Positions 33,914 to 45,815 of a stretch of DNA of 64,000 bases are shown in pieces. A program made the translations under genes and the position numbers. The notes under the pieces are model-generated. The model was not told where the DNA came from and made no database searches. It worked only from the letters and a program-made list of their open reading frames with translations. Each line of letters starts with the position of its first letter. The first letter of the stretch is position 1. The DNA comes from Heloderma charlesbogerti (Eukaryota > Chordata > Lepidosauria > Squamata > Helodermatidae): the NCBI GenBank assembly GCA_026122225.1, contig JANEZZ010001404.1, forward strand, positions 372,001-436,000. Reading direction: 5' to 3'.

Positions 33914-34055
33914 AGGAATGGAGACCCTGTGGCCCTCCAGATGTTGTTGGACTACAGTGTTCATCATCGCTGAGCTTTGCCCATGCCCATGCTAGCTAAG
34001 GCTGAAGGGAGTTACAGTCTACAAATGGAAGGTCACAGGTTCCCCTCCCCTGATA
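33914..34055. mobile_element. foldback family B
   Basis: CTGTGGCCCTCCAGATGTTG and AAGGTCACAGGTTCCCCTCC are the ends. Confidence 0.75.
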
Positions 34056-34089
34056 TAGTAGATGTTGAAACAGAACTGGAAAGGGCCAT

Positions 34090-34185
34090 TTGCAGTGCAA
34101 CCCTATGTGTGTCTCCTTGGAAATAAGCCCCATTGAGCTCAATGGGACTTCCTCCCAGGTAAATATGTATAGATTAGAATCCAAG
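34090..34185. repeat. AGTAAG-type short repeat
   Basis: GCAACCCTATGTGTGTC, AAATAAGCCCCATTGAGCTC and TCCCAGGTAAATATGTATAG. Confidence 0.6.
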
Positions 34186-34277
34186 GTATGTTACACTAAA
34201 CACACACAGCTGCCACCACAAATGACAATGGTGTACTGAGGTCTCCCCTTCTCTATAACATCTAGTAGAACTTAATG

Positions 34278-34640
34278 GCTGGGTTTGCATGATGAGCAAC
34301 CGACAGCATGGCTTAAATAGTCTACAGTGGGTTGCAGCATGTGCCGACCACCACTGTGAATATTCAAGCCATGGCAGGTAGTCGCCATGGGTTATGGTGT
34401 TGTGTGAATCCAGGCAGGGTGCCTTGTTACTGTGGTTAATAAGCCACCCAGAAGCCATGGGCTGTCCTTAGGTGGCTTGTTAACCATGGTGACCAGCAAC
34501 CCTGCCTGGGTTCACATGACACAATAAGCTGTGGCGGCCGCCTCCTGCGTCTTGAATATTCACAACAGTGGCCTGCATGCACTGCGAGTCACCGTAGCTT
34601 ATTTAAGCCTCGTCACTGGCCACCAATTGTGTAAACCAGC
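34278..34640. mobile_element. foldback family C, copy 1
   Basis: Ends GGCTGGGTTTGCATGATGAG and AATTGTGTAAACCAGC. Arms share CATGGCTTAAATAGTCTACA with its complement TTATTTAAGCC, and TGAATATTCAAGCC with CTTGAATATTCAC. The centre has GGCTTGTTAACCATGG. Similar to 53136-53500. Confidence 0.75.
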
Positions 34641-34708
34641 TCATTATCACTGATGTACTGTCAGCACAGAATATGATTGGCTCATACAGGAGCAGGATTT
34701 TCTTAGAT

Positions 34709-34848
34709 CAACATTCCCCAACTTGGTGCCCTTCAGATGTTTCAGACTACAACTCCAAGTATTCCTGACCACTGGCTATAATGGCTGGGGTTGATGGGAG
34801 TTGGAGTTTAGCAACATCTGGAGGGTACCAGGTTGGGGAAGGCTATCT
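34709..34848. mobile_element. foldback family B
   Basis: CATTCCCCAACTTGGTGCCC and GGTACCAGGTTGGGGAAGGC are the ends. Confidence 0.8.
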
Positions 34849-36109
34849 TACCTTATGACACAGGTAATTTCTGCTAGATATTAGGGACGAGGAAGCTAAA
34901 TGTGCAATTGCTGTTTAATGTAACATCTTGTTTTTACCCTTTAAATGATCAAGGGATCAGAGCATCATCTCTATCAGAAAAGGCTACAGAGGTCCGCAAA
35001 AATATTTAATTCAAGGCTACTCTGAAGACTGAATAAACTTTAGGTACTTGACGATTGTTCAAAGGAAATGCAATAATTCAAAGGCAAGCCAAGAAAGGAA
35101 CTGATGAACTCTTGCTGATCACATACCCATTCTGAAATATGTGCACACACTGTCTCATGTCACACTTATTGCTATTATTGGGATCCCTTTTATTAATTCT
35201 ACTTACCATAAACAGCATTTTCCAGACAAGGAAATTGAAATAGTGATAAAACTGTGAACATACAAGAGGCAGAGGATTCCCACTCGCCAACAAAGTAACA
35301 GGAAGCAAGGATTTTCAATAAATGTTAACAGAGAGAAGACACAACAAAAGGCTTCTTGTACAGTGAAGAGGGAATCGAGTGGAAAAAAGTGAACTAGAAT
35401 AGGAATCAATTGACAGATTAAGATGAAAGGTACTTCAGAGTTCTGCAATCTGTTGAAAGGTAGAGGGCTTCTAATTTGGGGGAAGACTCTGGCAGTCCTT
35501 GGAGTGAACATTTTCTGGGAACCACCAATTACACAAACAGAAGAAATGAGGCTTTAGCTAAATATAGGCCTTTCAGCATGTCTTTAACAGCCTGTGTCAT
35601 TTGCAAAGCTCCCAGATGGCACAATAAGGTTCTAATTAGGAGTTCTGACTTGATGCAATTCAATAGAGTTACAAGTGTACAGTGGCGCATTCAATTATAT
35701 ACAAAGCTATAAAGTCCCTTCCATCGCCTGGGCCACTGGCCCTGATGGTCATAGTGGTTCAGCGTGGAAGTCATAGATAGAACAGTTCTTCTGCTTTCAT
35801 GCTCAGAGTCTGACTGGTTGGCCCATTAAATGGTAGGAAAGAGTTTAATCCCAGCTGTGATTGCCTGACAATATTGGGTTGGGGTGTTTTCTTCCCCTTC
35901 AGCTGTGTGATGAGATCACACAGGTTAATCCATGCAATGCAGGCTACACTGTGGAGCCGAGGCACTTGAGATAGTATGGTCAGTTGGGTAAGACTGTCTG
36001 TGAGACATGTGGAGGAGCTGGGATAACGTAGGGATTGCTGTTTTATACTCAGCTATTCTGCACACCATTGGACAGGTAATGGGAAAGCATAATGAAGTGC
36101 AGTTATGTT
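34849..36109. other. no recognised feature
   Basis: Anonymous AT-rich sequence. Confidence 0.45.
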
Positions 36110-36240
36110 TGCCATGTGTCCTCTTGTACAGAGGACAGTCCTCTATTTGAAGAGTTGCCAGACGACTGTCCTCTAATTTGAAAGTGTCCTTTATTTGAAC
36201 GGTTGTCCAGCCCATGTCCAGTTTACAGATCAGAAGGAAG
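36110..36240. repeat. degenerate GTCCTCTATTTGAA units
   Basis: CAGTCCTCTATTTGAAGAG, TGTCCTCTAATTTGAAAG and TGTCCTTTATTTGAACG are three loose copies of one unit; the family is unknown to me. Confidence 0.5.
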
Positions 36241-37174
36241 AGCTGGGCCTTGAAGCTGCCCAACAACAGTACCTGGACAGCAGACTTGGTAGGAACACAG
36301 ATCAGTTGGTCACAGTCTTCCACACTATGGTGAGATGGATTCTATTTCTTGTTAAATTCTAATAATAATGGCTAAATTTGCATCTATACATATAAATTAG
36401 CATATGCACTTTTTATGCAAATTGGAGCCCTTTCTTATCCTCTTTTTTGGAGTGGCCGCCACTCTATGACTGGAGCATTGGGTGTATCAATGTATGTAGA
36501 ACTAGGAAGGAGAGTTGGGGCAGCAGGCAGGAATAATAACTCAGTGACACAGACAGAAAGTTTGAGGGAACAGCTACCAGGAAGTGACTCAGCATAACAA
36601 TACTGAGCAGGAGGGACAAAGAGAGTGAAAAGTTGGAAGCAAGCTTAGTTACATAAAGAACTTTATTTTACATAACTCCTGCCTGATTACAGTGTTTGCA
36701 AAGACCACTTGAAACACTGGGGAGACATGAGGCCTAGTGCAAGTATACCTGGCAGACTGTTCTAAAGGCCAGTTGTCACGTTAAGCTATAAGAATTAAGC
36801 AGATTCATGACTTCCTCAAGATTTTTCATTGCCAGTAGTAGCTTCTGGGGAATTTACTGTTCTAAAAGGGAAGGTGGAAGTATAATACAACTGATAAGAT
36901 GTGAGCCTGTATGAGTAAGAAGAATTTCCTGACTTACCATTTCCAAAACTCGTGACGTTTTGCAAAAGGGCAGGGTGTGAGCTTGAATGGAGGGCTCAGA
37001 ATCTTTAAGGCCCATGTCTCTCATCTGGACCAGAGTCCAGAACCACTTAACACTCCTGTGTAACCGAAACTTCATTTAAAAGAGTTCCCTATTAAGAGCG
37101 TAGAGGTCATGTACAGATAGCTCCAAAGCAGCCAGGATCACCAATGTCTGAATATTTTCCATCACTTTAAGTCC
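36241..37174. other. no recognised feature
   Basis: Anonymous sequence. Confidence 0.45.
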
Positions 37175-37280
37175 TCCAGTTCATCATCAGCATCATTTAT
37201 TTGCATCCTGCTTCTCCAAAAGGAAGTCCAAAGTGGCTAACAGCATCATGCAGAAGCATACTATCAAATATAATTTCAAA
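37175..37280 (-). mobile_element. LINE/SINE tail fragment
   Basis: ATTTATTTGCATCCTGCTTC, TCCAAAGTGGCTAACAGCAT: reversed 3' tail of a CR1/L2-like element. Confidence 0.5.
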
Positions 37281-37411
37281 AGATAATAATATCCAATCTA
37301 AGCTTATTTTCAGTTTCATGGGTCCAATTGGCTCAGACAGCTGAGCTCCCCCCCCAAAAAAAGTCTGTGAAGATGAATTTTGGCCATTCAGCAGAATGCC
37401 TGTAATGATGG

Positions 37412-37545
37412 TCATAGAATCATAGAATCATAGAATAGTAGGGTTGGAAGGGGCCTACAAGGCCATCGAGTCCAACACCCTGCTCAATGGAGGAATCCAT
37501 GTCAGAGCATCCCTGACAGATGGCTGTCCATTTATGCATATTGCA
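37412..37545 (-). mobile_element. CR1 LINE 3' end
   Basis: Begins with the CR1 terminal octamer repeat in reverse (CATAGAAT three times), then GTAGGGTTGGAAGGGGCC, GGCCATCGAGTCCAACACC and GAGCATCCCTGACAGATGGC. A standard sauropsid CR1 tail, 5'-truncated. Confidence 0.9.
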
Positions 37546-37847
37546 GACTGTCATCCACCTTCCCACATTACTGACCAAACAATAAAGCACTAGCTGCGAG
37601 TGTGTGAACATTTTACAAATATGTGATATAATACCATGGTTTTCAATGTCTTTTGATGTTAAAATCAGCCACGAAATTCATCATAAGCCAACCACTGCCA
37701 ACTCTGCCCTCATATTTTCCAAGCAATGCTATCACTGGGCCATACAATCAAGAGGTTATGAATGAGTGTGCCCATATATGTACTCATCTCCCAGTAATGT
37801 CCTTTGATGGATTATACTGGGCAAAATAGGCAGCATAAATAGACATA

Positions 37848-38109
37848 GGGTTGGATCCAGGATCTGCCTTCTACAAGGGGAAGGAACCTTCTGTGAGAGG
37901 AAGGCCTCTCCTCATGGAAGGTTCCTTTAGCCAATTTTTGGCTAAAAAGGATCCCCTCCTCCCCAAACACACACCATATCTTGTCCCATTTAGCAGGGCC
38001 TCCTTACTCTCTGAGTAGCATTTTCAGGTGGTTGGAGAAGCTGCTGTGGGAAGGAGGGGGTAGCAAAGTCCATCAATGCAGTTGATCCAACGTAAATCTG
38101 GATCCAACC
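37848..38109. mobile_element. terminal-inverted-repeat element
   Basis: Ends GGGTTGGATCCAGGATCTG and AAATCTGGATCCAACC. The inside holds a small hairpin around TTTTTGGCTAAAAA. No clear target duplication; could be PIF/Harbinger-like. Confidence 0.6.
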
Positions 38110-39043
38110 AATAAATTGGATATTACCATCAGGAACATGCTCCAAATCCAGGCCACTGGCCAGTGCCCTTTCCCTGCCAAGTATCTCCTCTGGTTGCTAT
38201 TTGCCCCTGTTTGCTGTAAACAGTACATTTAGGGACAAATAGAAGTAGAGGGCATTTTTGGCAAGAAACCGGTGTGGAGATGATTTGGATTAGGAATGGG
38301 GTCCCACATCTGCTTTTTTTTCCAACATAAGACTGGCCAGTTTAAAAACACTTCTTCAAAAATGTGTTTATTGTAGCCTGTTGTTTGGCCCTAAAGAGAA
38401 GGCGTCTAGGATAAAGCAATTGCCCATTTTTATTTCATGGGTTTGACATCTTTAGAGAATGATACGTCTGTGCATGAATTCCTATTGTAGCACAGAAAAG
38501 GTATTAGCTACTATTGCCTCAGGACACCTTTCTAAAGCATTTTAGTCAATAGACAGTATTATCACTGATGCCTCACCACTCCTAGACTTCCACTTGTTCA
38601 AAAGCATTCCTGTTCTTCAAAGACACAATATTTTGAGGAAAGTTAATGAGACCTATGACAACATGATGGAGTAAGGCTTATCAATTTGTCTTGCTTTACC
38701 AGTCAAATCAAACACTTCATTTGGAGTTTCTATTTGCCTCATAAAGCTAATAATGCATTTCATCTGCATATTCACCATCATTAACTTCTGTCACAGCATT
38801 TTGCCAAAATAGAGCTTGACAACATTTTCAGTGCCACTGACAAACATCACTTAATTAGGTCTCAATTAAGTACAATCTCTGTGAAACAATAACATAGAAA
38901 TAATTTGTCTCCATTTTACAGGTGAAAAAAATGAGGCAAAGTGATTGCATCTGCTATGTATTATTACCTGATAAATCAGGGCAGTTGTTATCTCAGTAGG
39001 TAAGTCGTTTACCCAGTTCCCAATGATATTATGGAACTGTATG
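38110..39043. other. no recognised feature
   Basis: AT-rich anonymous sequence. Confidence 0.45.
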
Positions 39044-40510
39044 GATGGGAATTGCTGGATCAGACCAAAGGTCTATGTACCCCAGCATCCAGTTTCATAC
39101 ATTGGTCAACCAGATGCCTGTAGGAAAAAGAAGAGAGCCAGTGTGGTGTAACAGTGAGAGTGTTGGACTGGGATCTGGGAGATCTGGGTTCTAGCCCCTA
39201 CTCGATGATGAAAGCTCACTGGGTGACCCTGGGCCAGTCACAGACTCTCAGCCCAACCTACAAGGGTTGTTGTGAGGATAAAATGGAGAGGAGGAGGAGG
39301 ATAATGTAAGCTGCCTTGGGTTCCTTGCAAGAGGAAAAAGGTGGGATATAAATGCAATAAACAAATAAATAGACCTCCAACTGTAGTTTCCCATATTCCA
39401 AATGTAGTTGCACATAATGACTTCTTGCTGTTTTATTTTCAGTCCCTTTCCTAATCATCCCTATCACAGAATTTGTTGCTGCCCGCCCACCAGCAACTGA
39501 TAGCTAGTGGCATGCTGGTTCCATTTAGCCAACAGGGCTAATCAGCATTATATACATATCTTCCACAAGTTTGTCTAATCAAAGCTAGTGGCCATCATGA
39601 CCAGTGAATCCCATAAATTAGGCATGGGTTGTGAATGAATACTTTTATGTGTCTTGAATCTCCCACCAGTCAGTTTCACCAGATAACTCCTCGTATTATG
39701 AGAGGTGAAAAACACCTCTCCATCCGCTTTCTCCACACCATGCACAACTGTATACATCTCTTATTATATTCTTCCTTAGTTGTCTTCCCCACACCCCACC
39801 CCACCCCATAACTAAACAGGTCCAAAGGCTTTAGACTTTAGGGAAGCTGCGTCAGCTCCTTGATCATTTTGGCAGCTCTTTTCTGCTCCTTTTCCAGTTC
39901 TACAATCTCCTTTTTCAGACAGAGCAAACCAAATTGTAAACAGAATTCCAAATGTAGTTGCACATAGACCACAAGAGCTCATTCCTGTTTTGGGACTGAC
40001 AGACCCTATCAGGCTGGTGTGAAGTTAGGACGTCTCAATTTTTTTGCCCCAATGTGCACCTCCTCACACCTACTTCCATTGAACCTGATTTGCTATTTTG
40101 TTGCCCATTTACCCGCTTTGGAAAGATACTACTGGACGTCTTTGCAATCTGCAGTTTTCACTAACCTGAATAATTTAGTGTAATCTGCAAGCCTGGCTAC
40201 TTCTCTGCTCACTCCAGACAGTAGATCATTTTTGAATGTTAGTAGTAGCACCGGTCCCAAAACGGATCTTTGAGGGAACGCACCGCTGCTTTCCTGAAAG
40301 CTGTCAGGCTACTTCTCCTCTCTGCTTGCTGTTGTTTAACCAGTAAATAAGTAACGATATAACCTAGTTTATTCAGGAGCCTTTGATGAGGGACTTGTCA
40401 AAAATGTTCTGGAATTCCAAGTATATAACCTTGGCTGAAGGTCTTCTATCCACATGCTTGCTGACATTCTGAAAGCGTGTGTGGCATATAATCTGCCATG
40501 CACACACCAA
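39044..40510 (-). pseudogene. decayed CR1/L2-like LINE, split by a SINE
   Basis: On the minus strand the upstream end (40400-40510) resembles RT motif A, with the catalytic Asp replaced (LEFQNIFDK where the family has LDFQKAFDK). Near 40175-40195 motif C reads LADYTKLF instead of FADDTKLF, so the second Asp is lost. The frame is broken by stops and indels. Downstream parts retain TVVHGVEKADGEVFFTSHNT (39.6-39.75 kb). The 3' end (39044-39130) is the GGATCAGACCAAAGG tail seen elsewhere as solo fragments. Confidence 0.75.
39133..39371 (+). mobile_element. MIR-like tRNA-derived SINE inside LINE
   Basis: GAGAGCCAGTGTGGTGTAAC, GGGTTCTAGCCCC, GGGCCAGTCACAGACTCTCA and GGGATATAAATGCAATAAAC. It lies between the 3' end and the body of the reversed LINE, so it is younger than the LINE. 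Confidence 0.88.
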
Positions 40511-41319
40511 GGCTTTGCCCAAGATTCTGGTATTTCCATGTCAGTCAAGTACACGTGTACAGATGCGTGTTTACATACATGTGCAATCGAGGACACACAG
40601 TAACAGTTCTGCTAACACAAGGCTTTGTGTTTTGGCATAAGACTTGTGTTAGTTTACAAAAGAAGTGTGATGTTTCAGTCAGAAGAGGTGCTTGAGGAGC
40701 CCACGTAAACTCTGATGTGTGTGATATCTACACAGCTCCAGCATATAAACCAGGGGTGGGGTACTTTAGGAATATCAGAGGGATCCATCCTGGGGGTGAA
40801 GTTCACCAAGGTTTCAGCAGCTCAGCCCCCCAGACTCTGGCTCGTATACTCACGAGCGGGCCTGACTTGATCTGTATCAAGTTGGGCCAGCTTGCGGATA
40901 TTCATTTTTCTTCTTCTTAAATTGCTATTTACGCAAATTTCAAATGTTATTTGTGCAAAATTAAGCATACTACTGCTGCAATTTGTACAAATTTAGCTGA
41001 AACATCTGCAAATTACACAAACTGCAGGTGTAATTTGCGTAAATGGCGATTTAATGGGCGGGGGGGGACCTGAGAAAGTTCCTGGATTTGGGGAAACAGC
41101 CCACAGCTTGGCTCACTAATGCAAGCCAAGCTGGGGGCTCCAGGGAAATCCAGGGAGCCCGAAAAGGCTGGATTTCCTTGTGATGGCCATCCCAAGGGAA
41201 CCTTCCCTCCCTGGAGCCCACCGGGGACTGAACCTCTGTTCCCCACTGTCACTACCCTGCTGAATTTGGGGGCATGGCAGCAGAGGCAAACAAAGGGCAA
41301 TTTTCTTTAGGACAAAGCA
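40511..41319. other. unassigned, with AATTTGCGTAAATGGCG-type inverted bits
   Basis: About 40920-41060 has ATTTACGCAAATTTC and GTAATTTGCGTAAATGGCG in inverted relation, recalling the palindromic hAT family, but no TAGGGATGT ends were found. Confidence 0.3.
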
Positions 41320-41412
41320 TGTGAGGAGTGGGCACCTTGTTTTGAAACAAAATAGCACTCCCGCGAGATGTCCAGGAGTGCAATTCTGCTTGGAAACAAA
41401 GTGTACTCTCCC
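41320..41412. repeat. inverted repeat
   Basis: GGAGTGGGCACCTTGTTTTG and AAATAGCACTCCC face GGAGTGCAATTCTGC and AACAAAGTGTACTCTCCC. Unassigned family. Confidence 0.6.
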
Positions 41413-41599
41413 TGCGTGCCAGTGGCAAAAAATGCCACTGTTTAACAATAGGGGCGGTGGAGCCTGCAAAACAGGCCAGGGAGGCCGCACCTGGCCTTTT
41501 CTGAGGGGCGAAGCTGTCTTCCCTGTGTGTGGCCCACCCCTCTTATACACCTACACATGCACTGCCTTCAGGTTCTGAGGGAACATGCTGAGGAACAAT

Positions 41600-41730
41600 A
41601 GTGGGAGAAACTGTTGGTCCTTCTGCGTGTTTCCAGAGGCATCTGTTTGGCCGCTCCATGAAACAGGATGTTGGAGCAGAAAGGGCTTGGGTCTCATCCA
41701 GGAGGGATGTCCTTATGTTTTTATGTAGGA
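41600..41730 (+). mobile_element. CR1/L2-like LINE 3' end
   Basis: Plus-orientation version of the 1436-1700 block: TCCAGAGGCATCTGTTTGGC, ACAGGATGTTGGAGCAG, CTCATCCAGGAGGGATGTCC, TTATGTTTTTATG. Confidence 0.7.
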
Positions 41731-41922
41731 CTGCGACCAGTGGGTACAAAGGTCAACTCTTACCATGTAATGTAAGACAGCTTCCCCTCCCCAGACAGCT
41801 GACTTGGGGACACTGTTGAAGGCAGCCATTTTTTTCTGGAACAGGCCAACTGAGGGAGAAGTACTTCTTGTTTCAAACAGTGAAAAGCCTAAGGCCTGAT
41901 GGAATAGCGAAGGTAGAGAATC

Positions 41923-41927
<5 letters not shown>

Positions 41928-41992
<65 letters not shown>

Positions 41993-41996
41993 GCAC
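41928..41996. repeat. (TC)n(AC)n compound microsatellite
   Basis: About 33 bp of TC followed by AC with a few G interruptions. Confidence 0.95.
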
Positions 41997-42104
41997 ATGG
42001 TGCAAGCCAAGTATTAATTTTGGGGGGAGTTTTTTCAAGCAGTTCTTAGGTGCAATAGCAAGGGTCGCTCAGAGTGCAGAGCAAATTCACAGCTCTGGGG
42101 ACAC

Positions 42105-42260
42105 CATAAGAACATAAGAAGAGCCCTGCCAGATCAGACCAAGGGTCCATCTCGTCCAGCATTCTGTTCCCCACAGTTGCCCACTGGAAACCCACAAGCA
42201 GGACATGACTGCAACAGCACCCTCCCACCCATGTTCCCCAGCAGCTAGTGCACAACAAAG
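42105..42260 (-). mobile_element. CR1/L2-like LINE 3' end
   Basis: CATAAGAACATAAGAAGAGC, CAGATCAGACCAAGGGTCCA, CAGCATTCTGTTCC and CCAGCAGCTAGTGCACAAC. Confidence 0.8.
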
Positions 42261-42371
42261 CCTTGGGTGCAAAGAGGGCTCAAAAGCAGGCAGGGGAGGG
42301 GAATGTTGCCTAGCAGCCAAGTGGAGCCAAATAAGTTATCTTCATATTCTTAAACTAGTGTTTTTGGCTAA

Positions 42372-42507
42372 GGGTGGGCAACTTGTGGCCCTCCAGGTGT
42401 TTTGGCCTACAACTCCCATGATCCCTCATGATTGAACTATGCTTGCTAGGAGTGATGGGAACTGTAGGCCAAAACATCTGGAGGGCCATAAGTTGCCCAA
42501 CCCTGAT
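42372..42507. mobile_element. foldback family B, first of adjacent pair
   Basis: AGGGTGGGCAACTTGTGGCC and GGGCCATAAGTTGCCCAACC are the ends; the arms contain TTTTGGCCTACAACTCCCAT and its complement. Confidence 0.85.
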
Positions 42508-42516
42508 AAAGGCCAT

Positions 42517-42645
42517 CCTATCTTAACCTGATGCCCTCCAGATGTGTTTGATTACAACTCTCACTGCCCCCAGTCAGCAATGTGGATGATGGCAGTTGTA
42601 GTCCAACACATCTGGAGGGCACCAGGTTGGGAAGGCTGTTTTAGG
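42517..42645. mobile_element. foldback family B, second of adjacent pair
   Basis: CTTAACCTGATGCCCTCCAG and GGGCACCAGGTTGGGAAGGC; a different subfamily from its neighbour nine bases away. Confidence 0.85.
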
Positions 42646-42664
42646 CTGATCTTCGCTCCCCCCC

Positions 42665-42693
42665 AACACACACACACACACACACACACACAC
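42665..42693. repeat. (AC)n microsatellite
   Basis: Uninterrupted dinucleotide tract directly after a C-run. Confidence 0.95.
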
Positions 42694-44067
42694 TATAGAG
42701 TGTCAAGAATGAGTCCCTTTTCTTTATCTCATATTTTTTCACCCCAGGATGTGAATTGTCTCCCAGAACTTGCTTTTGGGGGGAGGAAACCAAGGCTGTA
42801 ATAGTGGAAACCATCAAATTACTGTTGCCAGATCACGATTAGCCTGGCTTAGCCTTCCTTGCCCTCTCACGTAAGTGTCCTGTGATGGATTTTCTTTGTA
42901 CCACGCTCTGTAAATGTGTTGGGTTTTTTCATTTTCCCCAGTACTCAGCATGCAGCAGCATTTCACCTTTCAAAAAGAGGGGATGCAGTATAATGCAATT
43001 TGATTTAAATTATTATCCCACTGCACTGTTTCTTTGAGCTGCTATTTCCCTGCCTGTTCTGACTGCTGAACACAATAGCTACAGCTCAATTATTAAAGAG
43101 ATTCTAAAAATAGCTCCATGAAAGCCTGTCTGCAAAGCAAAATCAGTCAAACACCAGTAGATAGTCCAGACAAAAGCTGCGTAGCTTCTTTTCTGTCTCT
43201 CTTTTTTTTTTTAAAAAAAAAATTCCCAATAATAAAATAATAGTAATAACAACAATATGAAAACAATCACGATCGGCACTTTCTGTCTCTGTTTCTTTGA
43301 AGCCCTGGGAATTGCACTTGGTTATAGGCACTTCAGTGCCAGAACTACTACTTTAATGAAATATGCAACCTTGTCATGTTCGCTTACATCTCATTTTGGC
43401 AAGTCTGGGACACTGCGCATATGGGAATGCAGCTCCTACCTTCTCAATTTGCTTCCCAGTTCTCATATCTCAGAGCCAATTCACACTTCACGTTTTGAAT
43501 GTGGGTACAAAATGTACCCGGGCTTTTCGACGGCAAAATGCACACACAACATCATCCGTTGCGAACGAGGCGTATGGATTTAAATCTGCCGGGTTTCCCT
43601 CACAATGCGCACGGTATTGTACAGGGTGTAACAGACTGTGCTAAGTGAAAGCCGTGTAAGAAGAATAAAAAAGCTCTAAAACTAATTTAGTTGCGTTCTG
43701 CTGCCGATTCCTTGATTGTAGTCTTCCTGCCAACTGTGGCTTCTTAGTGACTTGAGTGTGCCAGCCATTTTGGGAAAGGGCAAACAAATGATTGAAAATC
43801 AGCATACAAGCATATGACAGGGACAATTACAAATTTACTTTTAAAAATCTATTTATAGAGATGGGCGAGCTTGCCTGAGCAACTGCCATGCTTTCATTCC
43901 TCCCTCTCATTGGTGGAGGTACACAGTCTTATGATTTAAGCCAGAGACAGACAGAAAGTGGAGCAGGATCTGCTGGTAGATCTCTGAGTTATTTGATCAG
44001 CAAGGATTTCCACCTCCTATTGGCTGAACAACAGCAAAAATAAAAAAGCCTTTTCCCATTCCTAAAT
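42694..44067. other. no recognised feature
   Basis: Anonymous; poly-T/A near 43201-43223. 43985-44010 weakly resembles part of repeat R. Confidence 0.4.
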
Positions 44068-44494
44068 TAGGGCCAAAATAGATATTACTTTAAATAGGTG
44101 TCTAGCAGCTACATCTCTCCCCCCATTTTTACTCTAGAGTAGGTGTGAGACTTATGATTTGGATCAGGACCCTAATGTGGGGAGTAGGGGCACCTTTAAG
44201 ATCCAGATTGGGGCCCTGCACCTCTTCTAGAGTAAAAACAGTGGAGCCTGGTGGCTCCGATGTCAGTGGGGTGGTGAATCCACTGTGGGTTTCAGTCAGA
44301 ACCAGTCAGAACTCTAAAGGAGCACCTTGGAGAGCTCCTTTATAGTGCTGACTGTTTCTGACTGAAACTTGGAGTGGATTCACCCCACTGCCATCAGAGC
44401 CACCAGCCTCCACTGTGTAAAAATGAAAAAAACAAAGAAACCCACATGTACCTGCTAGACATACATTTGAAGTAGTGTCTGTTCTGGCCCTTAG
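44068..44494. mobile_element. foldback with a second palindrome inside
   Basis: Outer arms begin TAGGGCCAAAATAGATATTA and end AGTGTCTGTTCTGGCCCTTA. Inside, 44240-44418 is another palindrome: CAGTGGAGCCTGGTGGCTCC with GAGCCACCAGCCTCCACTG, and GTGAATCCACTGTGGGTTTC with its complement. Parts recur at 7543-7661. Confidence 0.75.
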
Positions 44495-44513
44495 GCTGCT
44501 AAAATCAACAACA

Positions 44514-44514
<1 letters not shown>

Positions 44515-44552
<38 letters not shown>

Positions 44553-44580
44553 CGCGCGTGTGTGCGCGTGCGGGGGGGGG
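44515..44580. repeat. (TG)n/(CG) microsatellite and G-run
   Basis: TG repeats grading into TGCGCG and ending in a run of G. Confidence 0.95.
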
Positions 44581-44869
44581 GACAAGAGTAGATTTGGTGT
44601 GTGAAAGTATTGGTCTGTGAGGCCCAGCTGTGACACTGAAAACAAATTCCTAGGCTGAGCATTTGCTCAGAAGCACTTTCTTCTGCAATCCGATGCCTGC
44701 CTTTCTGAGCCGCTATTTTGCACCTGGCTTCGATTGTGCAACCTCCAGGTTCTAGAAAAAACAAAGCAGATCTTGAAAGCCTAAAGTCTGCCCAGCTTTG
44801 ATTTAAGCACTAGATTTGAAGCCTTGGAGAGAGAGACAGCCATTAAAACATAAACTGTGCAGTCTTCTG

Positions 44870-44945
44870 TACGGCTACTCAGAAGTAAGCATCATTGACT
44901 TCCATTGGACTTACTCTCAGGTAAATACCTATAGGATTGCAGCCT
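44870..44945. repeat. AGTAAG-type short repeat
   Basis: ACTCAGAAGTAAGCATCATT, TGGACTTACTCTCAGGTAAA and CCTATAGGATTGCAGCCT. Confidence 0.65.
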
Positions 44946-45689
44946 CAATCTGGGCTTGGGCACAGCTCGCCAGGGGAAAGCTCAGGGCAATGAATAAACA
45001 AAGCACACAGGCCATGTGTTGTTCCTTTTCTTTTGCAGTCCGGCTTGTCCTGTTGCAGTGAAAAACGTTGAATGCTCAAAGGAATGTTTGTGCGAGCTGA
45101 TTTGATCAATGGCAAATGCAATGGAAATGTATATGATTAAGATGAAGTACCCCTTGATTGTTTATTGACTATTCTGTTAGAATGATAATTTAAAAAAGAA
45201 TAGACATTTAAAATAAATAAATGTAAAAACAGGTTTAATTTTTTAAAATGATGAAAATTGTAAATATGAAACATAAATTAGAGTGTTTTATTATTTGCCT
45301 TAAAAAACACCTTAAAGCAGCATTACAAGATGCACAATACAGGACAATTTTATGAAATGATCAATGACTAATGCAATCAAGGCTTATGATTAAGCAAATA
45401 TTGATTACAGACTACTCTCCATGATTAAAATAAAGTACATAAATATAGGAAAAATCTTGTTTATCCAGTTAACCTGCTGCTACTAGATGCTTGTATATAC
45501 CAGACAACCCCGTTCTTCACTGCTGCCAACTAGCATATATTGCTATGTTTTACCTCTTCCCTTCTCTCAGTTATGGGGAGCTTTCACATACTTGGAGTTG
45601 CTCACATAAAGAGGATAATTTTACAGACAAGGAAAAAATATGATTTTACCCAGGCATGAACATGATACTGGCACTGGGCTGGATCCAGA
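44946..45689. other. no recognised feature
   Basis: Very AT-rich anonymous sequence. Confidence 0.45.
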
Positions 45690-45815
45690 CTTAAAGCACA
45701 ATCCTAGGGATGCTTAGACCGAAAAACATCCTACCCCTCCCAGCATGCCCCAGCCAGCCATGCCCCACTGAACACAGTGGGACTTACTTCTGAGTAAACA
45801 CACATTGGCGCAAGC
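45690..45815. repeat. MITE-like and AGTAAG-type fragments fused
   Basis: AAGCACAATCCTAGGGATGC, CCCCAGCCAGCCATG, then CACAGTGGGACTTACTTCTG. A hybrid of the two short families. Confidence 0.5.

Noticed and set aside
40920..41060. A tenth palindromic hAT copy
   Set aside because: Inverted AATTTGCGTAAAT-type bits are present, but I found neither TAGGGATGT ends nor an 8-bp duplication.
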